This document shows, one piece after another, positions 33,959-44,014 of a DNA stretch of 64,000 nucleotides (the first letter of the stretch is position 1; each line of letters starts with the position of its first letter). Origin of the DNA: Stenotrophomonas sp. 364 (GTDB lineage: Bacteria; Pseudomonadota; Gammaproteobacteria; Xanthomonadales; Xanthomonadaceae). The notes beneath the pieces are model-generated. The model worked only from the letters and a program-made list of their open reading frames with translations, did no database searches and was not told the DNA's origin. The stretch spans positions 3,884,001 through 3,948,000 of the forward strand of contig NZ_CP047135.1 of NCBI RefSeq assembly GCF_009832905.1. The letters run 5' to 3'. A program made the translations under genes and the position numbers.

Positions 33959-34587
33959 GCGCGTTCCCTGCGCGGCTGCGGGTCCAGCGCCATCAGCGAC
34001 AGCCGCGCACGCTCCAGGAAGCGGTCCTTGTCTTCATCGGCCTTCAACCGCAGCGGCTCGCCGAAGGTGGTGGTGCACAGCAGCGGCAGCGGCAGCCAGC
34101 GACCCTTGGGCATCACCCGCTTGAGGTTGTCGATCCACACCGGCACGAACTCCAGTTCCGGACGTTGCCGGGCCAGGTGGTAGATGCCGCTCTTGAACGG
34201 CAGCACGCCCTCGTCGGGATTGCGCGTGCCTTCCGGGAACAGGATCAGCGAGTTGCCTTCATCCACCGCCTGGCACAGGCAGGCGATCGGGTCTTCATGG
34301 CGCTTGGCCGCGTCGCGCTCGATCAGCACGCCGTTGAACACCGCGTGGATCAGGTAGCGGCGCAGGCCGTCGCGCTGCCAGTAGTCGGCCGCGGCCACCG
34401 GCCGCACCTGACGGCGCAGGGTGATCGGCAGCGCCGACCAGATCAGCACGAAATCCCCGTGGCTGGCGTGGTTGCCGTAGTACACGCGGTGGTCGCTGGA
34501 CGGGGCGCAGCCCTGCCACAGCGCGCGCGCCCCGGTGAGCGCGCGGATGGCAAAGCTGCAGCCGCGCGCGATGAGGTCAGCAAGCAT
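33955..34587 (-). CDS. Lysophospholipid (1-acylglycerol-3-phosphate) acyltransferase family
   Basis: This 210-residue PlsC-family protein would add an acyl chain to a lysophosphatidic-acid-like acceptor. The catalytic HX4D motif is NHASHGDFVLIW, the acceptor-binding block is FPEGTRNPDEGVLPFKSGIY, and a third block reads FVPVWIDNLKRVMPKG. It overlaps the CdsA-like gene (ATGA), so phosphatidic acid formation and its CTP activation are encoded back to back. It has no obvious long membrane segment apart from the N-terminus. The housekeeping plsC should be elsewhere; the acceptor here may be unusual. Confidence 0.9.
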   Translation of the reverse strand: MLADLIARGCSFAIRALTGARALWQGCAPSSDHRVYYGNHASHGDFVLIWSALPITLRRQVRPVAAADYWQRDGLRRYLIHAVFNGVLIERDAAKRHEDPIACLCQAVDEGNSLILFPEGTRNPDEGVLPFKSGIYHLARQRPELEFVPVWIDNLKRVMPKGRWLPLPLLCTTTFGEPLRLKADEDKDRFLERARLSLMALDPQPRRERA

Positions 34588-34620
34588 GGGCGGGCATCCG
34601 GGCGGGGAGCGGTGGTGTCA

Positions 34621-35046
34621 TCACGGCAACGCTTTCACTACCAGCGCGCCCAGCAGGCACAGCGCCTGCGCGCCAAGCGCCAGCAGCTGCCAGCTCAGCA
34701 GACGGCGCATGCCCTGCCAGCGCGGCTGCCAACCGCGCGGGGCGGTGGATGCCTCGCGCAGCCCGAGCTTCTGCAGCACGTCATCGATCACCCCGGGCGC
34801 GGCGTCGGGATGGCTGGCCTGCAACGCCTCCAGCAATGCCGCATCGAAACTGACCCGGGCGGCGTAGTAGGCCTGCACCGCGCCGGCCAGCAGCGATACC
34901 AATGCGGGCACTGCCACCACCACCGGCGGCATCGACAGGCACAGCAGCGCCAGCGCCGCGCCGGCCAGCAAGACCGAGATGCCGGTGGCCATGCGGGCCT
35001 GGCGCAGGACGGCGGTCATCACCCGCAACTGGAACAGCATGCTCAT
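34621..35046 (-). CDS. Small membrane protein in the ynb-type cluster
   Basis: This 141-residue protein has two close hydrophobic segments (GISVLLAGAALALLCLSM and PPVVVAVPALVSLLAGAVQA) and a third near the C-terminus (LLALGAQALCLLGALVV), with a soluble helical stretch between them (FDAALLEALQASHPDAAPGVIDDVLQKLGL). It is not a recognised enzyme. Its ATG overlaps the stop of the phosphatase gene by four bases, so it belongs to the lipid cluster; a structural or regulatory role is possible. Confidence 0.75.
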   Translation of the reverse strand: MSMLFQLRVMTAVLRQARMATGISVLLAGAALALLCLSMPPVVVAVPALVSLLAGAVQAYYAARVSFDAALLEALQASHPDAAPGVIDDVLQKLGLREASTAPRGWQPRWQGMRRLLSWQLLALGAQALCLLGALVVKALP

Positions 35047-36377
35047 GCGCTCACCTGTGTGCTTCCGTTGGCCGCGGCGGCATCGCGCACGGCCTGTTCA
35101 ATCGCATCGCGGTGCCGGTCATGCAGCACGATGTGCGGGCAATCCAGCTGCAGCAGGCGGATGGCCGCGTCGGCACTGTCGGCGTGTCCGCTGCGGCACA
35201 GCCAGGTGGCCACGGCCGCTGCGCTGCGCGAATACCCGAGCGCGCAGCACACCAGCACCTCGCCACGGCGATGGCCATGTGCAATGGCATCGGCAGCGCG
35301 CTGCAGGTCATGCGCGGTGGGGGTGGCCAGGTCCAGCATCGGCACGCTGCGGTAGTGCCGCACCTGGCCCGCGAAGGGCAGTTCGGCGCACACATCCACC
35401 ACGGTCGACATCGGCAAGGACGCCCCCGCCGCCGGCATGCGTCCCAGCCACACGCCGTCGATCACCAGCTGCGGCTGCGGCGCACGGCGTGTCCACCAGC
35501 GCGAGTTCAACCAGGCGGCCAGCAGGTACGGCGCCAGCAACCAGCACGCGGCCATGCTCAGCCGGCCGTCTTCCTGCTTCTGGAATACCGCCGTGCCCAC
35601 CGCGGCGTAACCCAGCGCCACCAGCGCCAGCGACACCGCCGGCCAGCCCAGCCACAGCACCCAGCCACTGAAGGTCAGCGCCAGCGACGCGCACAACGCG
35701 CTGCCCAATCCGTACAGCATCGCCAACCGCCAACGCGTGCCGTCCTGCGCCCACTGCCAGTGGGCCAACGGCGAGCGCCCGTGCGCCGGCCACAGCCACA
35801 CGCACAGCCAGCCCACGGCCACACCGGTGGGCACGTCCACGAAGTGGTGCTGCCAGGTGGTCAGCACTGAAATGCCGATCAGCGCGAACCACACGTGCAG
35901 GGCCGCGCGCCACCACCCACGCAGGTGCTGCTGGAAGCGCACCCACAGCACCACCAGCAGCACGATGTGCAGCGAGGGAGCCTGGTTGAACGGTTTGTCG
36001 AAGCCCAGCAGCACGTCGAACAACCACCCAAACACGCCGGCCGTTTCCGGTCGCTCCAGGCTGAAGCGCAGCGGCCAGAGCAGGAAGCACGCCACCGACA
36101 GCAACTGCGCGGTGAGCAGCCGGCGCGCATGCATGTCCAGTTCGGCGCGTTGGGTGCAGATGAAGAACGAAGCCACGTAGAACAGGTCGATGGACCAGTA
36201 CGGCACGATGGTCCACGGCTGGAACGGAATGGCCGCTTCCCAGTCGAACACGATCGACGGTACGTAGGACAGGCGCCCGGCCATCGCATTGGCCAGGCCA
36301 TAGCTGAGGAAGAAGAACGGCCCCAGCAGGGCCAGCCACAGCAGAGCGCGGCGCCAGGGCCGCACGCCCTCGGTCAC
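35043..36377 (-). CDS. ynbD: PAP2 phosphatase fused to a dual-specificity phosphatase domain, YnbD type
   Basis: This 444-residue protein joins two phosphatase folds. The N-terminal membrane part is a PAP2-type lipid phosphatase: APSLHIVLLVVLWVRF and LTTWQHHFVDVPTGVAVGW carry the two catalytic histidine motifs. After further membrane segments, the C-terminal cytosolic domain is a dual-specificity-type cysteine phosphatase with VLVCCALGYSRSAAAVATWL, a CX5R loop with the nucleophile near residue 376. The arrangement matches Escherichia coli YnbD as I recall it. It probably dephosphorylates a lipid intermediate such as a phosphatidyl-glycerol- or inositol-phosphate. It overlaps its neighbours on both sides. 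Confidence 0.88.
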   Translation of the reverse strand: MTEGVRPWRRALLWLALLGPFFFLSYGLANAMAGRLSYVPSIVFDWEAAIPFQPWTIVPYWSIDLFYVASFFICTQRAELDMHARRLLTAQLLSVACFLLWPLRFSLERPETAGVFGWLFDVLLGFDKPFNQAPSLHIVLLVVLWVRFQQHLRGWWRAALHVWFALIGISVLTTWQHHFVDVPTGVAVGWLCVWLWPAHGRSPLAHWQWAQDGTRWRLAMLYGLGSALCASLALTFSGWVLWLGWPAVSLALVALGYAAVGTAVFQKQEDGRLSMAACWLLAPYLLAAWLNSRWWTRRAPQPQLVIDGVWLGRMPAAGASLPMSTVVDVCAELPFAGQVRHYRSVPMLDLATPTAHDLQRAADAIAHGHRRGEVLVCCALGYSRSAAAVATWLCRSGHADSADAAIRLLQLDCPHIVLHDRHRDAIEQAVRDAAAANGSTQVSA

Positions 36378-38128
36378 GGCAGCACCCGGCGCGCCAGCGA
36401 CACGGTGAAGATGCCGAAGCGGTCGATGCGCTGAGTGACCTTCTCGAACCCGGCCAGGCGCACCAGTTCATCCATTTCCTGCTGGGTACGCCGGCGCATC
36501 ACCCAGGCCGCGCCTTCGCGGTGGCTGGTGAGCGCGCGCGCGATGAACTCCAGCTGCGGGTGCCACGGCTGGCCGGTGTAGACCAGGTAGCCGCCTTCTC
36601 GCATGGCCGCGGCGATGCCCTGCAGCGAGCGCAGCACCGCATCGTTGTCGGCGAACAGTTCGTACAGCCCCGACACCGTGGACAGGGTGGGCGCCACCGG
36701 CAGTGCCGCCAGCGAGGCCGCATCGAACGCATCGCCCTGTTCGAAGGTGGCGATGTCATCGGCACCGAATTCGCTGATGAGCCTGCGCCCGTCGATGACG
36801 TTGCGTTCGCTGAAGTCGCGCAGGGTGATCGCATCGGCGCGCTGTTCGCCTTGCGCCAGCGCGTCCAGCACGTAACGGCCATGCCCGGCAGCCACGTCCA
36901 GCACACGCACCGGGCGCGCTTGGCCATGCAGGTGCAACGCGGCCAGCTGCAGCAGCTCGCGCACGTGGGTGCGGCGGATGCGAATGCCGCGCCAGCCGAT
37001 CGCGTCCAGGTAGTTGCGGTCGATCATGCGGCCCAGCGGGCCACTTCCGCGCGCCTGGTCGCGGTAGATGTAGTCCAGCGTGCTGCCCGAATCGAAGCCG
37101 CTTTCCAGGCCCAGCGCGATGCCTTCGGACAAGGTGCCGCCGAAGCGCAGGCCGGCACGGGTGAAGCGCCAGTACAGGTCCTTGGCGCTGTTGCGCTGCG
37201 GCGGCCAGGACAGGACTTCCGCCTCGTCGAAGGTGGGGCCGTGCCGGTGCGCATCGCGCAGGCTGGGCCGCACCAGCGGCTGCGCGAACCGCTCGGTGAC
37301 AAAGCGGCGGATGGCCGCGATGGCCGGCGCACGGTCGCGCTCGCCCAAGGTGTCGTGGAAGAAGCCAGGCAACAGGTGGCGTTCCTTGATCGGCGAGGAC
37401 AACCGCTCGTAGAAGCGGTCCTGCGGCGCGCGGTGCACCACGAAGTCCGATCCGGACACCAGCACCTGGGTGGGGACGGTGATGGCCTGCGCATCGCCCA
37501 CCACGCGATCGGCGGCTTCGTACAGGCCCAGCAGCACGCGCACCGAGATCGGCCGGGTGATCAGCGGGTCGGTGCGGTAGCTTTCCACCCGCTCCGGATC
37601 GTGGGTGAGCCATTGTGGCTTGACGTAGCTGTTGACGAAGAAGTTGCCGCGCAGCTTCTGCATCAGTTTCAGGCCGGGCACCGCCAACGGCACGTACAGC
37701 TTGACCTTGAAGGCAGGCGACGCGAGCACCAGCGCGCGCAGCGGCGGCGCGTAGTCGTGCACCCAGGTGGCGGCGACCACCGCGCCCACGCTCTGGGCGA
37801 TGATCGCGATGTCCTGCACGGCGATGCCATGCTGCTGGCCGATGTGGGCGATGAAGCTGTCCAGGTCGCGCACCAGCGCCTCGAATCCCGGTGCATCGCC
37901 ACGCTCGCCCGGCGACTGACCGTTGCCGCGCGCATCCCATGCGAATACATCGGTGTCGGGCAGGTCCAGCTCATCGGCCAGGTGGGCGACCCGGCCGGAA
38001 TGCTCATGCCCGCGATGCAGCAGCACCACTGCACGGCGTGTGGGCGCCAACCCGCTGGCCGACCAGTGCCGGTAGAACAGCGGCTGGCCATCGAAACTGT
38101 GGAACTGCAGATGTTGCTGTGCGCGCAT
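36374..38128 (-). CDS. ynbC: Bifunctional alpha/beta hydrolase / SAM methyltransferase, YnbC type
   Basis: This 584-residue protein has two domains. The N-terminal alpha/beta hydrolase (about 1-290) shows RRAVVLLHRGHEHSGRVAHLADEL, a nucleophile elbow IIAQSVGAVVAATWVHDY (Ala-Gln-Ser-Val-Gly, like monoacylglycerol lipases) and a His in LLPGFFHDTLGERD. The C-terminal class I methyltransferase (about 390-584) has VRVLDVAAGHGRYVLDALAQGE and RSLQGIAAAMREGGYLVYTG. The same fusion and length occur in Escherichia coli YnbC, from memory. Such a protein could de-acylate and methylate a lipid head group. Its stop overlaps the next start. Confidence 0.9.
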   Translation of the reverse strand: MRAQQHLQFHSFDGQPLFYRHWSASGLAPTRRAVVLLHRGHEHSGRVAHLADELDLPDTDVFAWDARGNGQSPGERGDAPGFEALVRDLDSFIAHIGQQHGIAVQDIAIIAQSVGAVVAATWVHDYAPPLRALVLASPAFKVKLYVPLAVPGLKLMQKLRGNFFVNSYVKPQWLTHDPERVESYRTDPLITRPISVRVLLGLYEAADRVVGDAQAITVPTQVLVSGSDFVVHRAPQDRFYERLSSPIKERHLLPGFFHDTLGERDRAPAIAAIRRFVTERFAQPLVRPSLRDAHRHGPTFDEAEVLSWPPQRNSAKDLYWRFTRAGLRFGGTLSEGIALGLESGFDSGSTLDYIYRDQARGSGPLGRMIDRNYLDAIGWRGIRIRRTHVRELLQLAALHLHGQARPVRVLDVAAGHGRYVLDALAQGEQRADAITLRDFSERNVIDGRRLISEFGADDIATFEQGDAFDAASLAALPVAPTLSTVSGLYELFADNDAVLRSLQGIAAAMREGGYLVYTGQPWHPQLEFIARALTSHREGAAWVMRRRTQQEMDELVRLAGFEKVTQRIDRFGIFTVSLARRVLP

Positions 38129-38166
38129 GCATCACTCCGTTGTGCATCCGGCGGGATCCGGCCACG

Positions 38167-38772
38167 TCAGCCGATCTCCGCCAATCCTTGTCGAACGCGC
38201 CGCCAGCCGGTCAGCACGCAGAGTGCGGCCGCTGCCCACGCGATCCATCCCACGATGGCGCCGTCGATCCAGCCGGGCGCCAGCAGCACGCCGATCAGGC
38301 CGATCACGAACGCCCGGTCGCTCTTGCCCATCGGCCCGTCATAGCGCCGGCTGGCCCCCACCATCACGCCCAGGACGCCAGCGTACTCGCAAACCGCGGC
38401 GATCCACGTCAGCGCCCACAATGCGGTGGGATTCACCCCCGGCAGGCTGAGCAGGCTGAGGTAGAGCGCGGCGTCGGCGATGATGTCGCACAACTCGTTG
38501 AGATATGCGCCCAAGCGCGACTGCTGGCCGAATTCCCGGGCGAGCATGCCGTCCACGGCGTTGAGCGCCATGCGAAGCAGCATCCACAGCGGCAGGGTCA
38601 GGTACAGCAGCGGCCGCGCGGGCGCCCACCGCCACACGGCGGCGGCCACCAGCAACGACACCACCGCAGCCAGCACCGTGACCGTATTGGCGGTGATGCC
38701 CACGCGGTAAAGACCGCGTACGCCCGGCCGCAGCAGATCCTGGAAGCGCCCCTTCAATGCATAGATCGACAT
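38167..38772 (-). CDS. ynbA: CDP-alcohol phosphatidyltransferase, YnbA/YnjF type
   Basis: This 201-residue multi-pass enzyme moves a phosphatidyl group from CDP-diacylglycerol to an alcohol. The family motif is NAVDGMLAREFGQQSRLGAYLNELCDIIAD. Two of the four usual Asp positions read Asn (NAVDG in place of DxxDG, and GAYLN in place of GxxxD), a pattern I associate with the YnjF/YnbA subgroup rather than loss of function. The alcohol acceptor is unknown. It is the first gene of the leftward lipid cluster, 38 bases before the hydrolase-methyltransferase gene. Confidence 0.88.
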   Translation of the reverse strand: MSIYALKGRFQDLLRPGVRGLYRVGITANTVTVLAAVVSLLVAAAVWRWAPARPLLYLTLPLWMLLRMALNAVDGMLAREFGQQSRLGAYLNELCDIIADAALYLSLLSLPGVNPTALWALTWIAAVCEYAGVLGVMVGASRRYDGPMGKSDRAFVIGLIGVLLAPGWIDGAIVGWIAWAAAALCVLTGWRRVRQGLAEIG

Positions 38773-38848
38773 GCCGTACCGTCCTCCTGACGTTCGCTAA
38801 TCTACCTGTCCACGCCGATGCTGGGAAACGCCTGCCGACGCGCTCGAC

Positions 38849-41392
38849 TCACTCGGCCACCAGCAGCTGCCGCCATAGCTGCAGAAAACGGTCGGAGTAC
38901 CAGTAGCCTTCGCTGCGCATCAACTGCACCGGCAGCCCGGCGGTGAGCACGTAGCGTCTGTCGAAGCGCTGGTCGAACTGGCGCTTCAGCCGGCCCAGCT
39001 GCACCCGGTCGCTGTCGAGCATCGCGCAGGCCAGCAGGCCAAGCCAGCCGTCCACCTCGTCCGGCGCGCGGGTGAAGGCCTGGTCGAACAACCGCTTCGC
39101 GTCCTGTGGTCGGCCCAGGTCCAGCAGCATGTAGCCATAGTTGCGCTGCGCATCGATGTTGTCCGGCTGCGCCTGCAGCACCTGCTGCATGCGGATGGCC
39201 GCCTCGCCGGTGCGCCCCAGGTGGAACAGCACGTAGCCGGCGTGTTCCTGCAGCGCCGGGTCAGGCTGCGCCTGCGCGCGTTGCAGTGCATCCAGGCGCA
39301 GCCAAGCCGCCTCGAAGTCGGGCGTGGCCGCCGCCGGGTTGCCGGCCGACAGGGCCATCGCGGCGCGGTTGAACCACGGCCGGTAGTCGTCCGGCGCGTC
39401 ATCGATGGCGTCCTGCAGCGCGCGGCCTGCGGCGTTCGCATCGCCGGTGTCGGCCAAGGCGCTGGCCAGGTTGAGGTGGATGTCCATGCGCTGTTCGCGC
39501 TGGCCGGACGCGTCCAACGCAGGATCGCCCTGCAGCGTCAACGCGGTGCGGTATTCCTGCACGGCCTTGCGCGGCTGCTTGAGCTGCTGCAGGTACAGGT
39601 TGCCCAGGTTGTAGTGCGCATCCAGGCGCGCGGGCTGCAGCCGCATCGCCACGCGGTAGGCCTCCACCGCCTGCGGGTGCTGGCCGCTGTCGCCCAGCGC
39701 ATTGCCCAGGTTCACGCGCAGGCCGTAGTCGTCCGGAAAACGGGCCACGCCGTTGGCAGCCACCACCGCCGCCTCGCGGCTGTCGCCCAGCTGCAGCAGC
39801 ATCGCCGCGTAGTTGATGAAGGCATCGGGCGACACGTTGCCGGGCAGCGTTACCAGCTGGGCGTAGTAGCGGCGCGCCTTGTCGGTCTGGCCGGTGCGGC
39901 TGTAGTGGGTCGCCAGGCGCTGCTGTATGTCGAGGTTGCCCGGTTCCAGCTGCGCGGCGCGCAGCAGGTCCTGCTCGGCCGCACCGTGGTCACCCAGTTC
40001 GTGCAGCACGTTGGCGCGGTTGAGCAGGCCCAGGGTCTTGAGCGGGGCGCGCTGGATGTAGTCGTTGAAGGTGTCCAGCGCGCGCTGGTGCTGCCCCAGC
40101 CGGGCCTGCGCCACGCCCAGGTTGAGCCAGGCGGTGTCCAGGCCCGGATCCAGCCGCACTGCCTGCGCGAACAGATCCGCAGCGGCCTGCCACTGCCCTG
40201 CCCGGGTCTGCGCCTGGCCCTGGTTGAACAGCAGCTGCGCCTGGTTCTCGGTGGGCAGGCTGGCCGCCTGCGCCGCCACCGCCGCGGCATCGCCCTTGCC
40301 GGCCTTGCCCAGCAGCGACAGGCGGTTGGTCAGCGCCTTCGCATTGCCCGGCGCCTTCGCCAACGCACGGTCATAGGCGGCCAGCGCCTCACGCGTGCGG
40401 CCCAGCCGTTCCTCGACCACGCCGATGTTGAGCCAGGTATCGGCGTCGTCCTTGCCCAGCGCCAGGGCCGCCTTGAAGTCCTGCAGCGCCCCGGCCGCGT
40501 CGCCCAGGTCCAACCGGGTCACGCCGCGGTTGTAGGGATACAGCGGCTCGGTGGGGTCCAGCTGCATCGCCCGCGCATCGTCGGCCAGCGACTGGCTGGA
40601 GCGGCCCAGCGCGTGCTGGGCCAGCGCGCGGTTGCCGTAGTAGCCGGCCACCTGGGGCGACTGCGCGATGGCCTGGTCCAGCAGGTCCAGCGCGCGGCGC
40701 GGCTGGCCCAGGTGCTGGTAGGCCTGGGCGGCATGGAAGGGAATGTCCGGGTGCAGCCCGGTGCCTTCAGGGTCGCGGCGGTAGGCGTCTTCGTAGGCGG
40801 CGTGCACCTCCAGCATCCGCGCGTTGGCCTGCTGCTGGTTGAGCACGTACAGGTAATTGCGGAAGAAGCCGCTGGTATGCCAGCCCGCCTGCAAGGCCGC
40901 GGCGTAGTCGGCCAACGCGCCCTGCGCATCGCCCGCCCTGGCCCGCGCACTGCCACGCAGCTGCAGGCTTTCGGCATCGCCCGGATCGCGCTGCAGCGCC
41001 TGCTCAGCCGCCACCAGCACCCCGGCGTCGTCGCCGGTCGCCGCGGCGATGTAGGCCTTCAAGCGGTACAGGCCGGCCTGGTCCGGCGCCAGCGCGATGG
41101 CCTGCGCGATCAGCCGGCTGGCCTGTGGCCAGTCCTGGTCTTCGTAGGCCCGGTAGGCACGCTGCTCCAGGTCGTCACTGCTGGACCCGTCGGCATCGGC
41201 CGGCGCGTTGGCCCCGTGGGCGGCATCCACCGCCACCGGCACCGCCGCGATCTCCACGACCTGCACCGCTGCGTCGGCCGCCCCGCGCGCGGTCTCCTGC
41301 GCCTGCACGGCGGTGCCGGTCCCGGCGAATACCACCAGGCTGGCCAGCAGCGGCCCCTTCCATGTTGCTGTCGACACGTTCTGGACCTGCAA
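38849..41392 (-). CDS. Exported tetratricopeptide-repeat protein, 847 aa
   Basis: This large protein has an N-terminal signal-like segment ([20 protein letters not shown]) and an Asp/Ala-rich linker, then more than a dozen TPR units along the rest, for example [60 protein letters not shown] and [20 protein letters not shown]. The final 60 residues ([20 protein letters not shown] onward) leave the repeat pattern. TPR superhelices are protein-binding scaffolds; the length and export recall polysaccharide-secretion or phage-adsorption proteins, but I cannot assign one. It lies downstream of purH's divergent promoter and 76 bases upstream of ynbA on the same strand. Confidence 0.85.
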   Translation of the reverse strand: MQVQNVSTATWKGPLLASLVVFAGTGTAVQAQETARGAADAAVQVVEIAAVPVAVDAAHGANAPADADGSSSDDLEQRAYRAYEDQDWPQASRLIAQAIALAPDQAGLYRLKAYIAAATGDDAGVLVAAEQALQRDPGDAESLQLRGSARARAGDAQGALADYAAALQAGWHTSGFFRNYLYVLNQQQANARMLEVHAAYEDAYRRDPEGTGLHPDIPFHAAQAYQHLGQPRRALDLLDQAIAQSPQVAGYYGNRALAQHALGRSSQSLADDARAMQLDPTEPLYPYNRGVTRLDLGDAAGALQDFKAALALGKDDADTWLNIGVVEERLGRTREALAAYDRALAKAPGNAKALTNRLSLLGKAGKGDAAAVAAQAASLPTENQAQLLFNQGQAQTRAGQWQAAADLFAQAVRLDPGLDTAWLNLGVAQARLGQHQRALDTFNDYIQRAPLKTLGLLNRANVLHELGDHGAAEQDLLRAAQLEPGNLDIQQRLATHYSRTGQTDKARRYYAQLVTLPGNVSPDAFINYAAMLLQLGDSREAAVVAANGVARFPDDYGLRVNLGNALGDSGQHPQAVEAYRVAMRLQPARLDAHYNLGNLYLQQLKQPRKAVQEYRTALTLQGDPALDASGQREQRMDIHLNLASALADTGDANAAGRALQDAIDDAPDDYRPWFNRAAMALSAGNPAAATPDFEAAWLRLDALQRAQAQPDPALQEHAGYVLFHLGRTGEAAIRMQQVLQAQPDNIDAQRNYGYMLLDLGRPQDAKRLFDQAFTRAPDEVDGWLGLLACAMLDSDRVQLGRLKRQFDQRFDRRYVLTAGLPVQLMRSEGYWYSDRFLQLWRQLLVAE

Positions 41393-41555
41393 ATCCCTGG
41401 CAGAGCGCGCAGCCTACCCCAGCGCCGCCGGCCTGCGGGGGCCGGGCGGTGTGCCGGATGCGGCTGCCGGGGGCAATATCGGCCGGGCGGCGCCCGCCAC
41501 CGGCCCCCACCGCCTACAATATTGGCCCCGCTCCGCTGCCGATTGCCCTGTCCCC

Positions 41556-43139
41556 ATGACTGCTGATCTGTTGCCCGTTCGTCGGGCCCTCCTGTCCGTC
41601 TCCGACAAAACCGGTCTGATCGACCTGGCCCGCGCCCTGGCGGCACGCAACGTGGAGCTGCTGTCCACCGGCGGCACCGCCAAGGCGATCCGCGACGCCG
41701 GCTTGGCGGTCAAGGACGTGTCCGACGTCACCGGCTTCCCGGAAATGATGGACGGCCGGGTCAAGACCCTGCACCCGATGGTGCACGGCGGCCTGCTCGG
41801 CCGCGCCGGGCTGGATGACGCGGTGATGGCCGAACACGGCATCGGCGCGATCGACCTGCTGGTGCTGAACCTGTACCCGTTCGAGTCGGTCACCGCCAAG
41901 GCCGACTGCACGCTGGACGATGCGGTGGAGAACATCGACATCGGCGGCCCGGCGATGCTGCGCTCGGCCGCGAAGAACTTCGCGCGCGTGGCCGTGGCCA
42001 CCGACCCGTCGCAGTACGCCGAGCTGCTGGCCGAGCTGGACGCCAACGACGGCCAGCTGTCGGCGGCCAAGCGCTTTGCCTTCTCGGTGGCCGCGTTCAA
42101 CCGCGTGGCCCAGTACGACGCGGCGATCAGCAACTACCTGTCGGCCGTTGCCGCCAGTGATGCGGTGGTGCCGGTGCGCAGCGAATTCCCGGCGCAGATG
42201 AATTCCAGCTTCGTGAAGGTGATGGACCTGCGCTACGGTGAGAACCCGCACCAGAGCGGCGCGTTCTACCGCGACCTGTACCCGGTGCCGGGGACGCTGG
42301 CCACCTTCCAGCAGCTGCAGGGCAAGGAGCTGAGCTACAACAACCTGGCCGACGCCGACGCGGCGTGGGAATGCGTGCGACAGTTCGACGCGCCGGCCTG
42401 CGTGATCGTCAAGCACGCCAACCCGTGCGGCGTGGCCGTGGGTGCCGGCAACGGCGATGCCTACGAGTTGGCCTACGCGACCGACCCGACCAGCGCCTTC
42501 GGCGGCATCATCGCCTTCAACCAGCCGCTGGATGCCGCCACCGCCAAGGTGATCCTGGACCGCCAGTTCGTTGAAGTACTGATCGCCCCGGACTACGAAC
42601 CGGCGGCGCTGGAATACGCGCAGAAGAAGGCCAACGTGCGCGTGCTGCGCATTCCGCATGGGCAGGGCCGCAACAACTACGACACCAAGCGCGTGGGCTC
42701 GGGCCTGCTGATCCAGAGCGCGGACAACCGCGGCATGGCGCGCGACGAACTGACCGTGGTGAGCACGCTGGCCCCCACCGACACGCAGTTCGCCGACCTC
42801 CTGTTTGCCTGGAAGGTGGCCAAGTTCGTGAAGTCCAACGCCATCGTCTATGCCAAGGACAACCGCACCATCGGCGTGGGTGCCGGGCAGATGAGCCGGG
42901 TGTACTCGGCGCGCATCGCCGGCATCAAGGCCGCCGACGCGAACCTGGTGGTGGAAGGCTCGGTGATGGCCTCCGATGCGTTCTTCCCGTTCCGCGATGG
43001 CATCGATGCCGCCGCTGCGGCCGGCATCAAGGCGGTGATCCAGCCGGGCGGCTCGATGCGCGACAACGAAGTGATCGCCGCCGCTGACGAACACGGCCTG
43101 GCCATGGTGTTCACCGGCGTCCGCCACTTCCGCCACTGA
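41556..43139 (+). CDS. purH: Bifunctional AICAR formyltransferase / IMP cyclohydrolase
   Basis: This 527-residue enzyme carries out the last two steps of IMP synthesis. The N-terminal MGS-like cyclohydrolase has [36 protein letters not shown] and [17 protein letters not shown]; the C-terminal formyltransferase has [29 protein letters not shown] with the catalytic Lys-His, and [15 protein letters not shown]. The length is standard. A TACAAT box at 41515-41520, 36 bases before the ATG, may be the -10 element. Two lipoprotein genes and purD follow on the same strand. Confidence 0.98.
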   Translation: MTADLLPVRRALLSVSDKTGLIDLARALAARNVELLSTGGTAKAIRDAGLAVKDVSDVTGFPEMMDGRVKTLHPMVHGGLLGRAGLDDAVMAEHGIGAIDLLVLNLYPFESVTAKADCTLDDAVENIDIGGPAMLRSAAKNFARVAVATDPSQYAELLAELDANDGQLSAAKRFAFSVAAFNRVAQYDAAISNYLSAVAASDAVVPVRSEFPAQMNSSFVKVMDLRYGENPHQSGAFYRDLYPVPGTLATFQQLQGKELSYNNLADADAAWECVRQFDAPACVIVKHANPCGVAVGAGNGDAYELAYATDPTSAFGGIIAFNQPLDAATAKVILDRQFVEVLIAPDYEPAALEYAQKKANVRVLRIPHGQGRNNYDTKRVGSGLLIQSADNRGMARDELTVVSTLAPTDTQFADLLFAWKVAKFVKSNAIVYAKDNRTIGVGAGQMSRVYSARIAGIKAADANLVVEGSVMASDAFFPFRDGIDAAAAAGIKAVIQPGGSMRDNEVIAAADEHGLAMVFTGVRHFRH

Positions 43140-43156
43140 CCCCTGGAGCGACACGG

Positions 43157-44014
43157 ATGTCCCCGCAGCCCATGAAGACCCTCGCCGCGCTGGCCATCGC
43201 CAGTGCGGCCGCGCTGGCCGGGTGCACCCCGGCCAGTGAACCGGCGGCCCCGGCCGCCCCCGTTGCGGCGCAGACGCCTGCCGCACCGGTGGCCCACGTC
43301 AGCCGTACCGCGCGGCTGCAGGCCTTTCTGACCGAACGCTATGGCAAGGCCGCGAAACTGGACGGGCAGTGGCGTGGCAGCTGGAGCCAGGACGGCGACA
43401 CCCGCCCCACCGACTGGCGCGTGTGCGCCGAACAACCGGTGGTGACCGGCGACAGCTGGCAGCAGCTGCTGGCGGTCTGCGGCTGGCCGCTGGACGGCGC
43501 GCACCCGGACCCGGGCGCGATCGACTTCTTCGTGCTGCGCCCCGAGGGCGACCGCTTCGCCGTGGCCGCCGAACTGACCGGCCAGAACTTCGGCAGCCAG
43601 GGCCAGCCCGGCACGGTGCAGATCATCCGCGCCGGCAGCGACTTCTACGGGTTCCGCATCGAACATGGCTGGTTCGGCCAGGGCTATTCGCTGATCACCC
43701 AGACGCTGGTGCTGCCCGGCCCGAACGGGCTGGTGGAGGCCGGCGGCGTGCGCAGCCACATCGACAACAGCGGTGCCTACGACTGCGATGCCGCCGACGC
43801 CGAACCGGACTGCAGGACACGCCTGTTCGATCTCGATTTCAGCCTCACCTTCGACAGCCGCGACCCGGCCGCACGGCAGTGGCCGCTGGTGATCGAGGAA
43901 ACCGGCCTGGGCTGTGGCGCTGCCCAGGTGCGGCGCGAGCATCGCTTCACGCTGGATGCGAAAACCTGGACCTACGCCTTCCCGGATGCCTTGAACCGGG
44001 AAGGGTGCGAGTGA
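43157..44014 (+). CDS. Hypothetical lipoprotein, first of a tandem pair
   Basis: This 285-residue protein has a lipoprotein signal ([18 protein letters not shown]) and an Ala/Pro-rich tether. The mature domain includes [63 protein letters not shown] and [13 protein letters not shown], with several cysteines suited to disulfides. The following gene encodes a clear paralogue. The start at 43157 has a good ribosome binding site (GGAG, eight bases before); an internal ATG at 43172 begins the signal proper. Its stop overlaps the next start (TGATG). The function is unknown. Confidence 0.82.
   Translation: MSPQPMKTLAALAIASAAALAGCTPASEPAAPAAPVAAQTPAAPVAHVSRTARLQAFLTERYGKAAKLDGQWRGSWSQDGDTRPTDWRVCAEQPVVTGDSWQQLLAVCGWPLDGAHPDPGAIDFFVLRPEGDRFAVAAELTGQNFGSQGQPGTVQIIRAGSDFYGFRIEHGWFGQGYSLITQTLVLPGPNGLVEAGGVRSHIDNSGAYDCDAADAEPDCRTRLFDLDFSLTFDSRDPAARQWPLVIEETGLGCGAAQVRREHRFTLDAKTWTYAFPDALNREGCE

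Noticed and set aside
39221..41566. Long plus-strand open frame opposite the TPR gene
   Set aside because: Antisense shadow of a repetitive gene; no credible start region or motif.
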